Source: Flavobacteriaceae bacterium
GTDB taxonomy: Bacteria; Bacteroidota; Bacteroidia; Flavobacteriales; Weeksellaceae
Direction: 5' to 3'
Assembly (NCBI GenBank): GCA_031273305.1
Contig: JAISSC010000006.1
Span: 1 to 13,596 of the forward strand
DNA: 13,596 nucleotides
The notes beneath the pieces were generated by a model that was given only the letters and a program-made list of their open reading frames with translations, searched no databases and was not told the origin of the DNA. Within the stretch, counting starts at the first letter, position 1, and every line of letters starts with the position of its first letter. Shown here in pieces: positions 7,551 through 13,596 of this stretch. Position numbers and translations under genes: made by a program.

Positions 7551-8643
7551 AAATTATTATTGTGTAATTATGGCCGGTGGCATCGGAAGCCGTTTCTGGC
7601 CTATAAGCACTTCAAAATTCCCCAAACAGTTTCATGATATTTTAGGAACCGGGAAAACCTTGATTCAACAAACTTTTGAGAGATTAAGTAAAGTAGTTTT
7701 AGAAGAAAATATTTTTGTCATTACCAATAAAGAATATGTAGAGCTTACTCTGAGCCAGCTTCCGCAGATTTCAAAAAGTCAGGTAGTGGGTGAGCCTGAT
7801 ATGATGAATACAGCCGCCTGTACTATCTATATGGCAGAAAAGATACATTTGTTAAATCCTGATTCAAGTATTGTAGTTGCCCCCTCCGACCACCTGATCA
7901 TAAATGAAAATTCCTTTGTTGAAGATGTCTTACTGGCGTTGGAACAGGCAAGCAAAGAGGATATTTTGGTAACATTGGGAATTGCTCCCACACGCCCCGA
8001 CACCGGATATGGTTACATTGAGTTTAAAAAAGAACACAAAGACACTCTGCATAAAGTAAAATCATTCAAAGAAAAACCGGATTTAGAAACAGCTAAGAAG
8101 TTTATCCAACAAAAGAATTTCTTGTGGAACTCAGGCATCTTTATCTGGTCAAGTAAAAGTATTTTAGCTTCTTTTCAGAAATATCTCCCGGATATGTATG
8201 AAAGGTTTGAATCTGCCAAATATGATTACAATACGGATAAAGAGAAACCGGAAGTAAAAAAGATATATTCACAGATAGAAAAGATCTCTATTGATTATGG
8301 AATTTTAGAAAAATCGGATAATGTATGGGTTATTCCGTCTTCTTTCGGATGGAGCGATTTGGGCACCTGGAGCGCATTATATGAAAACTTTGATAAGAAT
8401 GAAGAAGGAAACGCCGTTCATGGACGAAATATTTATACTTACGACACAATAAACACCATTATAAAGACTAACCAGAATAATAAAATATTTATCATTGACG
8501 GGTTGGAGGATTATATTATTGTCGACACTTCGGATGCTTTATTGGTCTGCCCCAGAAACAGAGACCAAAAAATAAAGGATTATCTGGACAATATCAAAAA
8601 GTTAGAGAAAGATAAAAAAGCGTTACGTTTAAAAAGAATTTAG
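7537..8643 (+). CDS. manC: Mannose-1-phosphate guanylyltransferase
   Basis: 368 residues. The nucleotidyltransferase signature is near the N-terminus: VIMAGGIGSRFWPISTSKFP (10-29), with the GGxGSRxWP loop for GTP binding. Further family blocks are EPDMMNTAACTIYMA (86-100), VAPSDHLI (114-121), RPDTGYGYIEF (153-163), FKEKPDLETA (177-186), LWNSGIF (196-202) and PSSFGWSDLGTW (267-278). It converts mannose-1-phosphate plus GTP to GDP-mannose in the cytosol, feeding glycan synthesis. There is no C-terminal type II phosphomannose isomerase domain, so it is the short, monofunctional form. The start ATG lies inside the SprT-like gene in another frame, and the peptide KNKNYYCVIMAGG is a normal lead-in. 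Its TAG stop overlaps the stop of the convergent ATPase gene by 4 bases. Confidence 0.94.
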   Translation: MIKNKNYYCVIMAGGIGSRFWPISTSKFPKQFHDILGTGKTLIQQTFERLSKVVLEENIFVITNKEYVELTLSQLPQISKSQVVGEPDMMNTAACTIYMAEKIHLLNPDSSIVVAPSDHLIINENSFVEDVLLALEQASKEDILVTLGIAPTRPDTGYGYIEFKKEHKDTLHKVKSFKEKPDLETAKKFIQQKNFLWNSGIFIWSSKSILASFQKYLPDMYERFESAKYDYNTDKEKPEVKKIYSQIEKISIDYGILEKSDNVWVIPSSFGWSDLGTWSALYENFDKNEEGNAVHGRNIYTYDTINTIIKTNQNNKIFIIDGLEDYIIVDTSDALLVCPRNRDQKIKDYLDNIKKLEKDKKALRLKRI

Positions 8644-9419
8644 TCTTGTTTCTTGTCTAAGTGAAGAAGCATAGCCTCCCGAGCCATTTTAAATACTTGT
8701 GACGAGAACACAAAATCAAGTAAGGCAGGATTGTCGGAAGCGACTATGGAATTTTTATCGCCTTCCCATTCTTTTATTCCGTTTTTAAGATAAACTATAT
8801 GTTCCCCTATTTCCAACACGGAATTCATATCGTGGGTGTTTATGATGGTAGTCGTGTTATATTCTTTCGTTATCTCGTGAATGAGTTTATCTATCAGTTG
8901 AGAGGTTTGAGGGTCAAGCCCGGAATTAGGCTCATCACAAAAAAGATATTTAGGGTTATTTACTATGGCTCTGGCAATGGCTACCCTTTTTTGCATTCCT
9001 CCGGAGATTTCAGAAGGATATTTTTTCCCGGCATTGATAAGGTTTACACGTTCCAGCACTTCGTTTACCCTTTTTCTCATTTCTTTTTCAGGTAAGTTGG
9101 CAAACATTTCCAGAGGAAACTTTACATTTTGTTCTACTGTCATGGAGTCAAAAAGAGCACTCCCCTGAAAGACGGTTCCAATCTCACTACGCAACTTTTG
9201 TCTTTCGGAAGTAGTCAATAGAGACGCATTGACCTTTTCATATAAAATCTCTCCCGAAGTGGGATCAAAAAGTCCTAATAAACACTTTAAAAAAACCGTT
9301 TTTCCTGACCCGCTTTGCCCTATTATCAGGTTTGTTTTTCCCTTTTCAAAGAATGCTGAAATCCCTTTGAGAACCTCAACTCCGTCAAATGATTTGGTTA
9401 TATTTTTTGCTGTGATCAT
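8640..9419 (-). CDS. ABC transporter ATP-binding protein, MlaF-like (MCE/lipid transport)
   Basis: 259 residues with all ABC motifs: Walker A GQSGSGKT (34-41), Q-loop VFQGSALFD (83-91), signature ISGGMQKRVAIARAI (138-152), Walker B with catalytic Glu YLFCDEPNSGLDP (158-170), and the H-loop at INTHDMNS (193-200). The phrase GSALFDSMTVEQNV and the signature SGGMQKRVA are characteristic of the MlaF/Ttg2A group, which powers phospholipid or lipid movement between the two membranes. It pairs with the MlaE-like permease directly upstream through a TAATG junction, which implies translational coupling. The usual third partner, an MCE-domain substrate-binding protein, is not adjacent, because the gene is followed head-on by manC; it must be encoded elsewhere. 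Substrate and direction of transport are not shown by the sequence. Confidence 0.92.
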   Translation of the reverse strand: MITAKNITKSFDGVEVLKGISAFFEKGKTNLIIGQSGSGKTVFLKCLLGLFDPTSGEILYEKVNASLLTTSERQKLRSEIGTVFQGSALFDSMTVEQNVKFPLEMFANLPEKEMRKRVNEVLERVNLINAGKKYPSEISGGMQKRVAIARAIVNNPKYLFCDEPNSGLDPQTSQLIDKLIHEITKEYNTTTIINTHDMNSVLEIGEHIVYLKNGIKEWEGDKNSIVASDNPALLDFVFSSQVFKMAREAMLLHLDKKQD

Positions 9420-10165
9420 TAGTCTAATAATAATTGGGTTAGCATAAGATTAGTAATAATGATGAGCACCGTAGTCCATACTACGGCTAATGTGCTGTTA
9501 TGCCCAACCTCCAGAGAACCTCCTTTTACGTTATACCCGTAGAAGGACGGAACGGTCGCAATAATAAAGGCAAAAACAGTGGTTTTTATAAAGCAATAAT
9601 AAATAAAGAAGTCGGGAGAAATTATTTGTAATCCTTGTATATAGTCTACGGATGCCCAACTTCCGGTAAAATTCCCTGCGAAATAACCTCCTAAAATACC
9701 CATTAAAAGGCTAATCATAATTAAGATGATATTAAAAATTAAAGATGCCACTACCTTAGGGAGAATCAAATATGAAGGAGTATTAACTCCCATAATCTCC
9801 AGAGCATCAATTTGTTCGGTAACTCTCATGGTTCCAATACTTGAGGCAATGAAAGAGCCTACCTTTCCGGCTAAGACCACACTTATGATAGTAGGGCAAA
9901 ATTCCAATATTAATACAACTTTGGTGGCATATCCCACATAATAATCCGGAATGGGGAATGAGGCAGTTTTAAAGTTGTTATACATTTGTATAGATACTAC
10001 TGCTCCTACGAAAAAAGAGGTAAAGGCTACCAGTCCTACGGAATTAACCCCCAAGTCGTTAATCTCCCTTAGTAAACTTTTTCTAAAAACATTTCGCTTT
10101 TGAGGTTTCTTAAAAACTCTGACCATCAAAAGTGAGTAATTCCCGATATTCGAAATCATCCCCAT
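9419..10165 (-). CDS. MlaE-like ABC transporter permease
   Basis: 248 residues, usual size for MlaE-type permeases. Hallmark segments are FFVGAVVSIQMYNN (51-64), the signature GTMRVTEQIDALEIMGV (111-127) and the C-terminal GGSLEVGHNSTLAVV (215-229). There are about five hydrophobic spans. In the Mla and related MCE systems this inner-membrane subunit pairs with the ATPase and moves lipids to or from a periplasmic MCE protein. The next gene, the ATPase, shares one base with its stop codon. The frame has ATG at 10165 and another ATG two codons later at 10159. The second fits better with the close -7-like sequence just upstream and with the IGNYSLLM start of the domain, so the true start could be 10159. 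Confidence 0.9.
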   Translation of the reverse strand: MGMISNIGNYSLLMVRVFKKPQKRNVFRKSLLREINDLGVNSVGLVAFTSFFVGAVVSIQMYNNFKTASFPIPDYYVGYATKVVLILEFCPTIISVVLAGKVGSFIASSIGTMRVTEQIDALEIMGVNTPSYLILPKVVASLIFNIILIMISLLMGILGGYFAGNFTGSWASVDYIQGLQIISPDFFIYYCFIKTTVFAFIIATVPSFYGYNVKGGSLEVGHNSTLAVVWTTVLIIITNLMLTQLLLD

Positions 10166-10172
10166 AATCGTG

Positions 10173-10180
10173 CGAAGTTA
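10173..10180 (-). promoter_or_regulatory. Possible -7 box for the MlaE/MlaF-like pair
   Basis: TAACTTCG on the minus strand is a one-base variant of TAnnTTTG, with a T-rich stretch (TTT at about 10201-10203) at the -33 distance. It lies only 7 bases before the first ATG, so transcription from it would give an almost leaderless message, or a leader of a few bases if the ATG at 10159 is used. Weak evidence. Confidence 0.3.
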
Positions 10181-10258
10181 CTATTTTTTTATTTTGTGGA
10201 AAAAAAGGAAGATGTTTTTAAGCTTTCGCCGATTCAATAAACACAACACCATGCTAAA

Positions 10259-10990
10259 TTATTCGCAGCAATTTTTGGAGTTTTTTCTTTGTTCTAATTT
10301 TAGTGCATTATCGGAGGGGGATATCATAGGTATGCCTAATCCCATTCCTCTAAGGATAAATAAAATTCCCAGTACGACGACAAGATAAGGGAATACTTTC
10401 AGTATCTTTGTTCTGACCGTCACTCCTATGAATTTGCCCGCCAGTACTGTCATGAACATAAAGGGAAAAGTTCCCATCCCGAAAACAGCCATAAATATCA
10501 TCCCCTGCGGGACGCCTCCGGCGGCGATGGAGGAGGTCAGGGCGATATAGACGGCTCCGCAAGGTAAAAAACCGTTTAGGATTCCTGTAAGGTATCGGGA
10601 AGTATTGTCTTTTTTCTGCAGGAATTTCCCCAGAAAAATTTTGATCTTAACCATAAACTTGTTGACAGGTCTAAAATTATTTCCTATCTCTGTTGTCTTT
10701 CCCGGTAATAAAACTATTAAGATTAAAAGGATTCCCGCAAAAACGGATATGTATTTTTGATAACCTGCAATATCAAAACTCTTTCCGATAATGCCCAAAA
10801 TTCCGCCTAACAAAGCATAGGTTGAAATCCTCCCCAGCTGATATAAAGTATTCTGGGTATAAAATTTAAATTTATTATTGGCATCCAGACCCAGAGAAAA
10901 TGCAATAGGCCCGCACATCCCAACGCAGTGAAATCCGCTGAGCAGCCCCAGACTAAGTGCCGTATACAGATATAATCCTCCTATTTCCAT
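10259..10990 (-). CDS. TauE/SafE-like (DsbD_2-type) six-helix membrane protein of the cbb3 maturation operon
   Basis: 243 residues with about six hydrophobic helices. The first helix carries GFHCVGMCGPIAFSLG (residues 19-34, Cys22 and Cys26), and a central helix carries NGFLPCGAVYIALT (139-152, Cys144). This cysteine arrangement is typical of the UreH/DsbD_2-like family often labelled sulfite exporter TauE/SafE, and is reminiscent of CcdA/DsbD cores. Genes of this family are found repeatedly beside ccoGHIS in cbb3 oxidase loci, where a role in copper or thiol handling during oxidase assembly is suspected rather than proven. The name sulfite exporter should not be taken as function. The C-terminus ends in KNCCE, an extra cysteine pair. 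Its start overlaps the fixH gene by 10 bases, so the two are translationally linked. Confidence 0.85.
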   Translation of the reverse strand: MEIGGLYLYTALSLGLLSGFHCVGMCGPIAFSLGLDANNKFKFYTQNTLYQLGRISTYALLGGILGIIGKSFDIAGYQKYISVFAGILLILIVLLPGKTTEIGNNFRPVNKFMVKIKIFLGKFLQKKDNTSRYLTGILNGFLPCGAVYIALTSSIAAGGVPQGMIFMAVFGMGTFPFMFMTVLAGKFIGVTVRTKILKVFPYLVVVLGILFILRGMGLGIPMISPSDNALKLEQRKNSKNCCE

Positions 10991-11442
10991 TCTATTGGCG
11001 TTTCCATTTGATAATCAATAGCATCTTTTTTCCAATATAGTTTCAAAGTATAATTTCCTTTCACCAATACGGCAGCCGGAATTGTAATGGTGTTGGTTGA
11101 AGAAAAATCCAATGTTTTTTTATTTATATCCAAATCTTTGGAATTCGCCCTGAATAACTGAAATCTTCCGGTCGTATTGGTTGAGTTAAATTCTTCAGGA
11201 AAAACTATTTTTATTCCTTCCGGATCTGCAGTTTCTATCACAGGCTTTTCTTTTAATGAAGCCGTACGGTTGACGGCATCTATCTCCTGCTGATAGTTTA
11301 TCTCTTCTTCATAATAATCATCTGTTACCAGGTCAAAGGAATTTTTGGAAAATTCTATGCTGCCCACTAACACGCAAACGAATATAATAAAGCATGCTAA
11401 TGCTAAAATTACTCCGTGTCCCCATGTGAATTTAAATTTCAT
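10981..11442 (-). CDS. ccoH: FixH/CcoH family cbb3 oxidase assembly protein
   Basis: 153 residues. A single N-terminal membrane helix (about residues 8-30, GHGVILALACFIIFVCVLVG) is followed by the family hallmark DDYYEEEINYQQEIDAVNRT (41-60), then a periplasmic beta-rich domain ending in KLYWKKDAIDYQMETPIEWK. FixH/CcoH proteins are needed for assembly and stability of the cbb3 cytochrome oxidase and stay associated with it in the inner membrane. The gene begins 2 bases after the ccoG stop codon and overlaps the TauE-like gene by 10 bases, so the three form a compact operon. The start ATG precedes the short basic MKFKFTW lead to the helix. Confidence 0.92.
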   Translation of the reverse strand: MKFKFTWGHGVILALACFIIFVCVLVGSIEFSKNSFDLVTDDYYEEEINYQQEIDAVNRTASLKEKPVIETADPEGIKIVFPEEFNSTNTTGRFQLFRANSKDLDINKKTLDFSSTNTITIPAAVLVKGNYTLKLYWKKDAIDYQMETPIEWK

Positions 11443-11444
11443 AA

Positions 11445-12890
11445 TTAAAATCTTACTTTTGATGGTCCAATAAAATTAGTTTTATATTCATCTACTTTTT
11501 GTCCCTTATCGTCAAATATTCCTATCGTAATTTCTTCTTTGGTCTTTTTCAAGTCCGATTGAGGAATCTTCACAGTTGCCGTACCTTTAAGGGTTTGCTT
11601 CGAGTCTATGGTAAATTCGGTGCCATGCCCTATCAGGAATATCTCTGCACTTTCAGGATGAAGTACCCTAACGTTTAATTTCTTCTTTTCCGTTGTTTTA
11701 TTAATAAAAATATACTGATATTCATCTACGACCAAATCGTTCTCCAGCGTAAACTGAGTTCCTACTATTTTCAAGAATTTCGTTTCAACATTCGACCTTA
11801 TGAATAACAAAGACGTACAAACGGATATTAAAACGAAAAGAACCACAGTATAGGCAATTACTCTCGGAGTAAACTTAAATTTAGTCCGTTTTTCCAGCAT
11901 ATTTTCAGAGGCATACCTGATTAAACCTGCCGGAAGACCTACTTTGATCATTACTTCATCACAGGCATCTATACAGGCTGTGCAATTTACACATTCCAGT
12001 TGACTTCCGTTTCTTATATCGATTCCTGTAGGACAAACAGCCACACACTGGTCACAATCAATACAATCTCCCTTACCGACAGCGTTCCTGTCTTCATTCT
12101 TTCTCCACTTAGCTCTTCCTGCCGTTCCTTCTCCCCGAACAAAATCATAGGCGATATTAACCGTGTCTTTATCTATTAAAACCCCTTGTAGTCGTCCGTA
12201 TGGGCAAACAAATGTACAAACCTGCTCTCTAAACCATGCAAAGACAAAATAGAACAAGGCTGAAAAAATTAACAGTACGATAAAAATTGTCGGACTTTCT
12301 GAAGGTCCTTCAAGTATCAGTTTCTTCAATTCATCCGTTCCAAGAACATACGAAAAAAGTAAATTAGAGATGACAAAAGAAACAACAGCAAAAAGTGTCC
12401 ATTTTAACAATCGTTTTCTGACCTTTTCACTATCCCATCCTTGTTTGTCTAATCGTATTTGTTTATTCCTGTCTCCCTCAACAAGATATTCAATCTTCCT
12501 GAATACATTTTCCATAAAAATGGTCTGAGGACAGATCCATCCACAGAATATCCTCCCGTAGATTACCGTAAACACAGTTATGAAAACAATAGTGGTCACC
12601 AATCCTATGGCAAAGAGATAAAAATCTGACGGCGAAAAATATGCTCCGAAAATATAGAATTGCCTGTTCAATATATCAAACAGGAACAGTGGATTTCCGT
12701 TTATTCGGATAAAAGGAAAAACAAACAGCAGTACAAGTAAGATTGCGCTGACTATATCTCTGTATCGGGCAAATTTACCCTTTGGCTTTTTGGCGAATAC
12801 CCATTTCCTTTTCCCTGATCCCTCAGCAGTGGAAAGATTTTCTCGGAAAGTTTCATGTTGTTCATTATCAGGTACATTATTATCTGCCAT
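11445..12890 (-). CDS. ccoG: Cytochrome c oxidase accessory protein CcoG (FixG/RdxA)
   Basis: 481 residues. Several membrane helices (about 46-62, 91-110, 164-183, 201-220, 343-363) carry the cluster-linked motifs GRIFCGWICPQ (112-122) and REQVCTFVCPYGR (221-233). A two-cluster [4Fe-4S] ferredoxin domain follows: CIDCDQCVAVCP (Cys276/279/282/286) and CVNCTACIDAC (Cys300/303/306/310). The C-terminal part (about 370-481) is an Ig-like periplasmic domain ending KTNFIGPSKVRF. CcoG is a membrane iron-sulphur protein known to act as a Cu(II) reductase in cbb3 oxidase copper-centre assembly. All expected cysteines are present. It is the first gene of ccoG-ccoH-TauE-like, transcribed from its own promoter, downstream of a terminator that closes the ccoP transcript. 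Confidence 0.95.
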   Translation of the reverse strand: MADNNVPDNEQHETFRENLSTAEGSGKRKWVFAKKPKGKFARYRDIVSAILLVLLFVFPFIRINGNPLFLFDILNRQFYIFGAYFSPSDFYLFAIGLVTTIVFITVFTVIYGRIFCGWICPQTIFMENVFRKIEYLVEGDRNKQIRLDKQGWDSEKVRKRLLKWTLFAVVSFVISNLLFSYVLGTDELKKLILEGPSESPTIFIVLLIFSALFYFVFAWFREQVCTFVCPYGRLQGVLIDKDTVNIAYDFVRGEGTAGRAKWRKNEDRNAVGKGDCIDCDQCVAVCPTGIDIRNGSQLECVNCTACIDACDEVMIKVGLPAGLIRYASENMLEKRTKFKFTPRVIAYTVVLFVLISVCTSLLFIRSNVETKFLKIVGTQFTLENDLVVDEYQYIFINKTTEKKKLNVRVLHPESAEIFLIGHGTEFTIDSKQTLKGTATVKIPQSDLKKTKEEITIGIFDDKGQKVDEYKTNFIGPSKVRF

Positions 12891-12935
12891 TTCTTAAAAT
12901 ATTATATTTTAGTTTTTTATTCAGTGGATTATTCG

Positions 12936-12966
12936 CAAATATAATGAACATATGTTTAAAATACAA
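12936..12966 (-). promoter_or_regulatory. Promoter of the ccoG operon
   Basis: On the minus strand TTG (12964-12966) and TATATTTG (12936-12943) are separated by exactly 20 bases, an excellent match to the Bacteroidota -33 (TTTG) and -7 (TAnnTTTG) elements. A start site near 12930 would give a leader of about 40 bases rich in A and T before the ccoG ATG. Confidence 0.7.
12947..12956. promoter_or_regulatory. 10-bp palindrome inside the ccoG promoter spacer
   Basis: AACATATGTT is a perfect palindrome lying between the -33 and -7 boxes of the ccoG promoter. A regulator bound here would block or adjust RNA polymerase. It does not match the FNR consensus TTGAT-N4-ATCAA, so the factor, if any, is unknown. 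A 10-bp palindrome in AT-rich DNA can also arise by chance. Confidence 0.3.
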
Positions 12967-12995
12967 GTAATATGAGCAGTAATTTAACCGTGTTT

Positions 12996-13040
12996 AAAAA
13001 TGAAAAAGGTCTGTTTATTTCAGAGTGAACTAAACAGACC
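12996..13040 (-). terminator. Rho-independent terminator of the ccoP transcript
   Basis: A perfect 10-bp inverted repeat GGTCTGTTTA/TAAACAGACC (13008-13017 and 13031-13040) is extended by an inner 3-bp pair around a 5-base loop (AGAGT). On the minus strand it is followed by TTTTTCATTTTT (12996-13007). It lies 20 bases after the ccoP stop codon. The plus strand has no T-run after the hairpin, so it acts in one direction. It separates ccoP from the ccoG operon. Confidence 0.85.
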
Positions 13041-13060
13041 CTTCCTTATGAAAATACGTT

Positions 13061-13596
13061 TTATTTTGTTGATACTGAATCAGCTTTAGCCTGAGTGCTG
13101 TCTGCTGCTTGTGCAGTACTTTCTGCAGTGGCAGCGGCAGCTCCACCTTTCGCATTTTTTACCCACGGAGCAAGTTCTCCCTGAGGAGCTTTTCCGGCGG
13201 TAGAACCGTCAGGATTCTTTGCGGTATCTTTATTTAATTTATAAAGATAGCTGGCTACTTTTACAATATCATTTCCTTTAAGTTCGTTAGTAGCTCCGAA
13301 AGCTCTCATGGTCAGGTCGTTTTTACTTCCGTTCCAAACCGTATAAAAGATATTTTTGAACTCATCTTCTTCAAATATATTTATCCAGTAATCATCTGTC
13401 TGGTTAGGCCCGGAAAGTCCTTGCCCTCCTTCTCCGTGACAGGTTTTACATATTTGATTATAGATGACTTCTCCTTCAGCTACTGCATCCGGATTATATT
13501 CCGCAGTTTCCAACGTTGCCTGAGGAGCGATTTTTTCATACTCTGCAATTTCAGCTAACTGAGTTTTGTATTCTTCGTCATATTCAGTGTCGGGAT
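13061..13596 (-). CDS. ccoP: cbb3-type cytochrome c oxidase subunit CcoP, partial (N-terminus off the window)
   Basis: The frame is open to the right edge of the window and shows the last 177 residues. It begins PDTEYDEEYKTQLAE, an acidic helical linker that normally follows the CcoP membrane helix. A cytochrome c domain follows, with CKTCH at visible residues 49-53 (haem c attachment), GGQGLSGPN and DDYWI, and a possible axial methionine in LTMRAFG (visible Met96). After the haem domain comes KGNDIVKVASYLYKL and then an Ala/Ser/Thr/Asp-rich tail of about 50 residues. CcoP passes electrons to the CcoNO core at the periplasmic face. Proteobacterial CcoP has two haem c domains; here only one CxxCH lies between the linker and the stop. 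An apparent TTG start at 13513 is rejected because the family-typical linker continues upstream. CcoN/CcoO should lie beyond the right edge. Confidence 0.9.
   Translation of the reverse strand, partial: PDTEYDEEYKTQLAEIAEYEKIAPQATLETAEYNPDAVAEGEVIYNQICKTCHGEGGQGLSGPNQTDDYWINIFEEDEFKNIFYTVWNGSKNDLTMRAFGATNELKGNDIVKVASYLYKLNKDTAKNPDGSTAGKAPQGELAPWVKNAKGGAAAATAESTAQAADSTQAKADSVSTK

Noticed and set aside
10166..10258. Terminator after the TauE-like gene
   Set aside because: T-rich stretches are present but I found no stem of useful length before them.
12941..12966. FNR/CRP-type operator upstream of ccoG
   Set aside because: The palindrome AACATATGTT lacks the TTGAT half-sites and spacing of an FNR box, so it is only noted as an unidentified palindrome.
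13061..13513. A complete small c-type cytochrome starting at TTG 13513
   Set aside because: The same frame is open to the right edge and encodes the acidic linker typical of CcoP, and the next gene is ccoG; it is the C-terminal end of a longer protein.
1..13596. Mobile element, CRISPR array, tRNA/rRNA or phage island
   Set aside because: No transposase, integrase, direct-repeat arrays or RNA gene signatures were seen, and gene order and composition look like ordinary core chromosome.

Overview
The window looks like chromosomal DNA from a member of the Flavobacteriia (phylum Bacteroidota). It carries gldH, a gliding-motility lipoprotein gene known only from this phylum, in the order ricT-gldH-PBP1A. 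It also has a cbb3 oxidase locus with single-membrane-pass FixH and CcoG, an outer-membrane receptor with an N-terminal carboxypeptidase-D-like domain, and promoters of the Bacteroidota type (TAnnTTTG -7 boxes, AT-rich leaders, no clear Shine-Dalgarno). The base composition is AT-rich and looks even throughout. I see no tRNA, rRNA, insertion sequence, CRISPR array, prophage gene or broken gene.

Layout, left to right. (1) 1-1048, minus: the N-terminal 349 residues of a TonB-dependent-receptor-like outer-membrane protein, cut by the window edge. (2) 1147-1824, minus: a LysE-family exporter with its own terminator. (3) 1884-6790, minus: a tightly spaced four-gene cluster read in the order ricT (PSP1 domain), gldH, a bifunctional class A penicillin-binding protein, and a small lipoprotein with an HExxH metallopeptidase motif. 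(4) 6791-6923: a divergent promoter region. (5) 6924-8643, plus: an SprT-like metalloprotein gene overlapping manC (mannose-1-phosphate guanylyltransferase) by 14 bases. (6) 8640-10165, minus: an MlaF-like ATPase and an MlaE-like permease joined by a TAATG junction. The ATPase stop codon overlaps the manC stop codon head-on. (7) 10259-12890, minus: ccoG, fixH/ccoH and a TauE/SafE-like (DsbD_2-type) membrane protein, a maturation operon for cbb3 oxidase with a good promoter at 12936-12966. (8) 13061-13596, minus: the C-terminal end of ccoP, closed by a strong terminator at 12996-13040.

The themes are envelope biology and respiration. Region 3 joins peptidoglycan synthesis with gliding/secretion and a RicT-type RNA-processing factor. 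Region 6 is the inner-membrane part of an MCE-type lipid transporter whose substrate-binding MCE protein is not in the window. Region 5 supplies GDP-mannose for surface polysaccharide. Regions 7-8 build and mature a high-affinity oxidase for low oxygen, with copper handling as a likely job for CcoG and the TauE-like protein. I did not find a clearly novel system. The best leads are the apparently one-haem CcoP ending, the palindrome inside the ccoG promoter, the uncharacterised metallopeptidase lipoprotein behind PBP1A, and the hexanucleotide-repeat tail of ricT.
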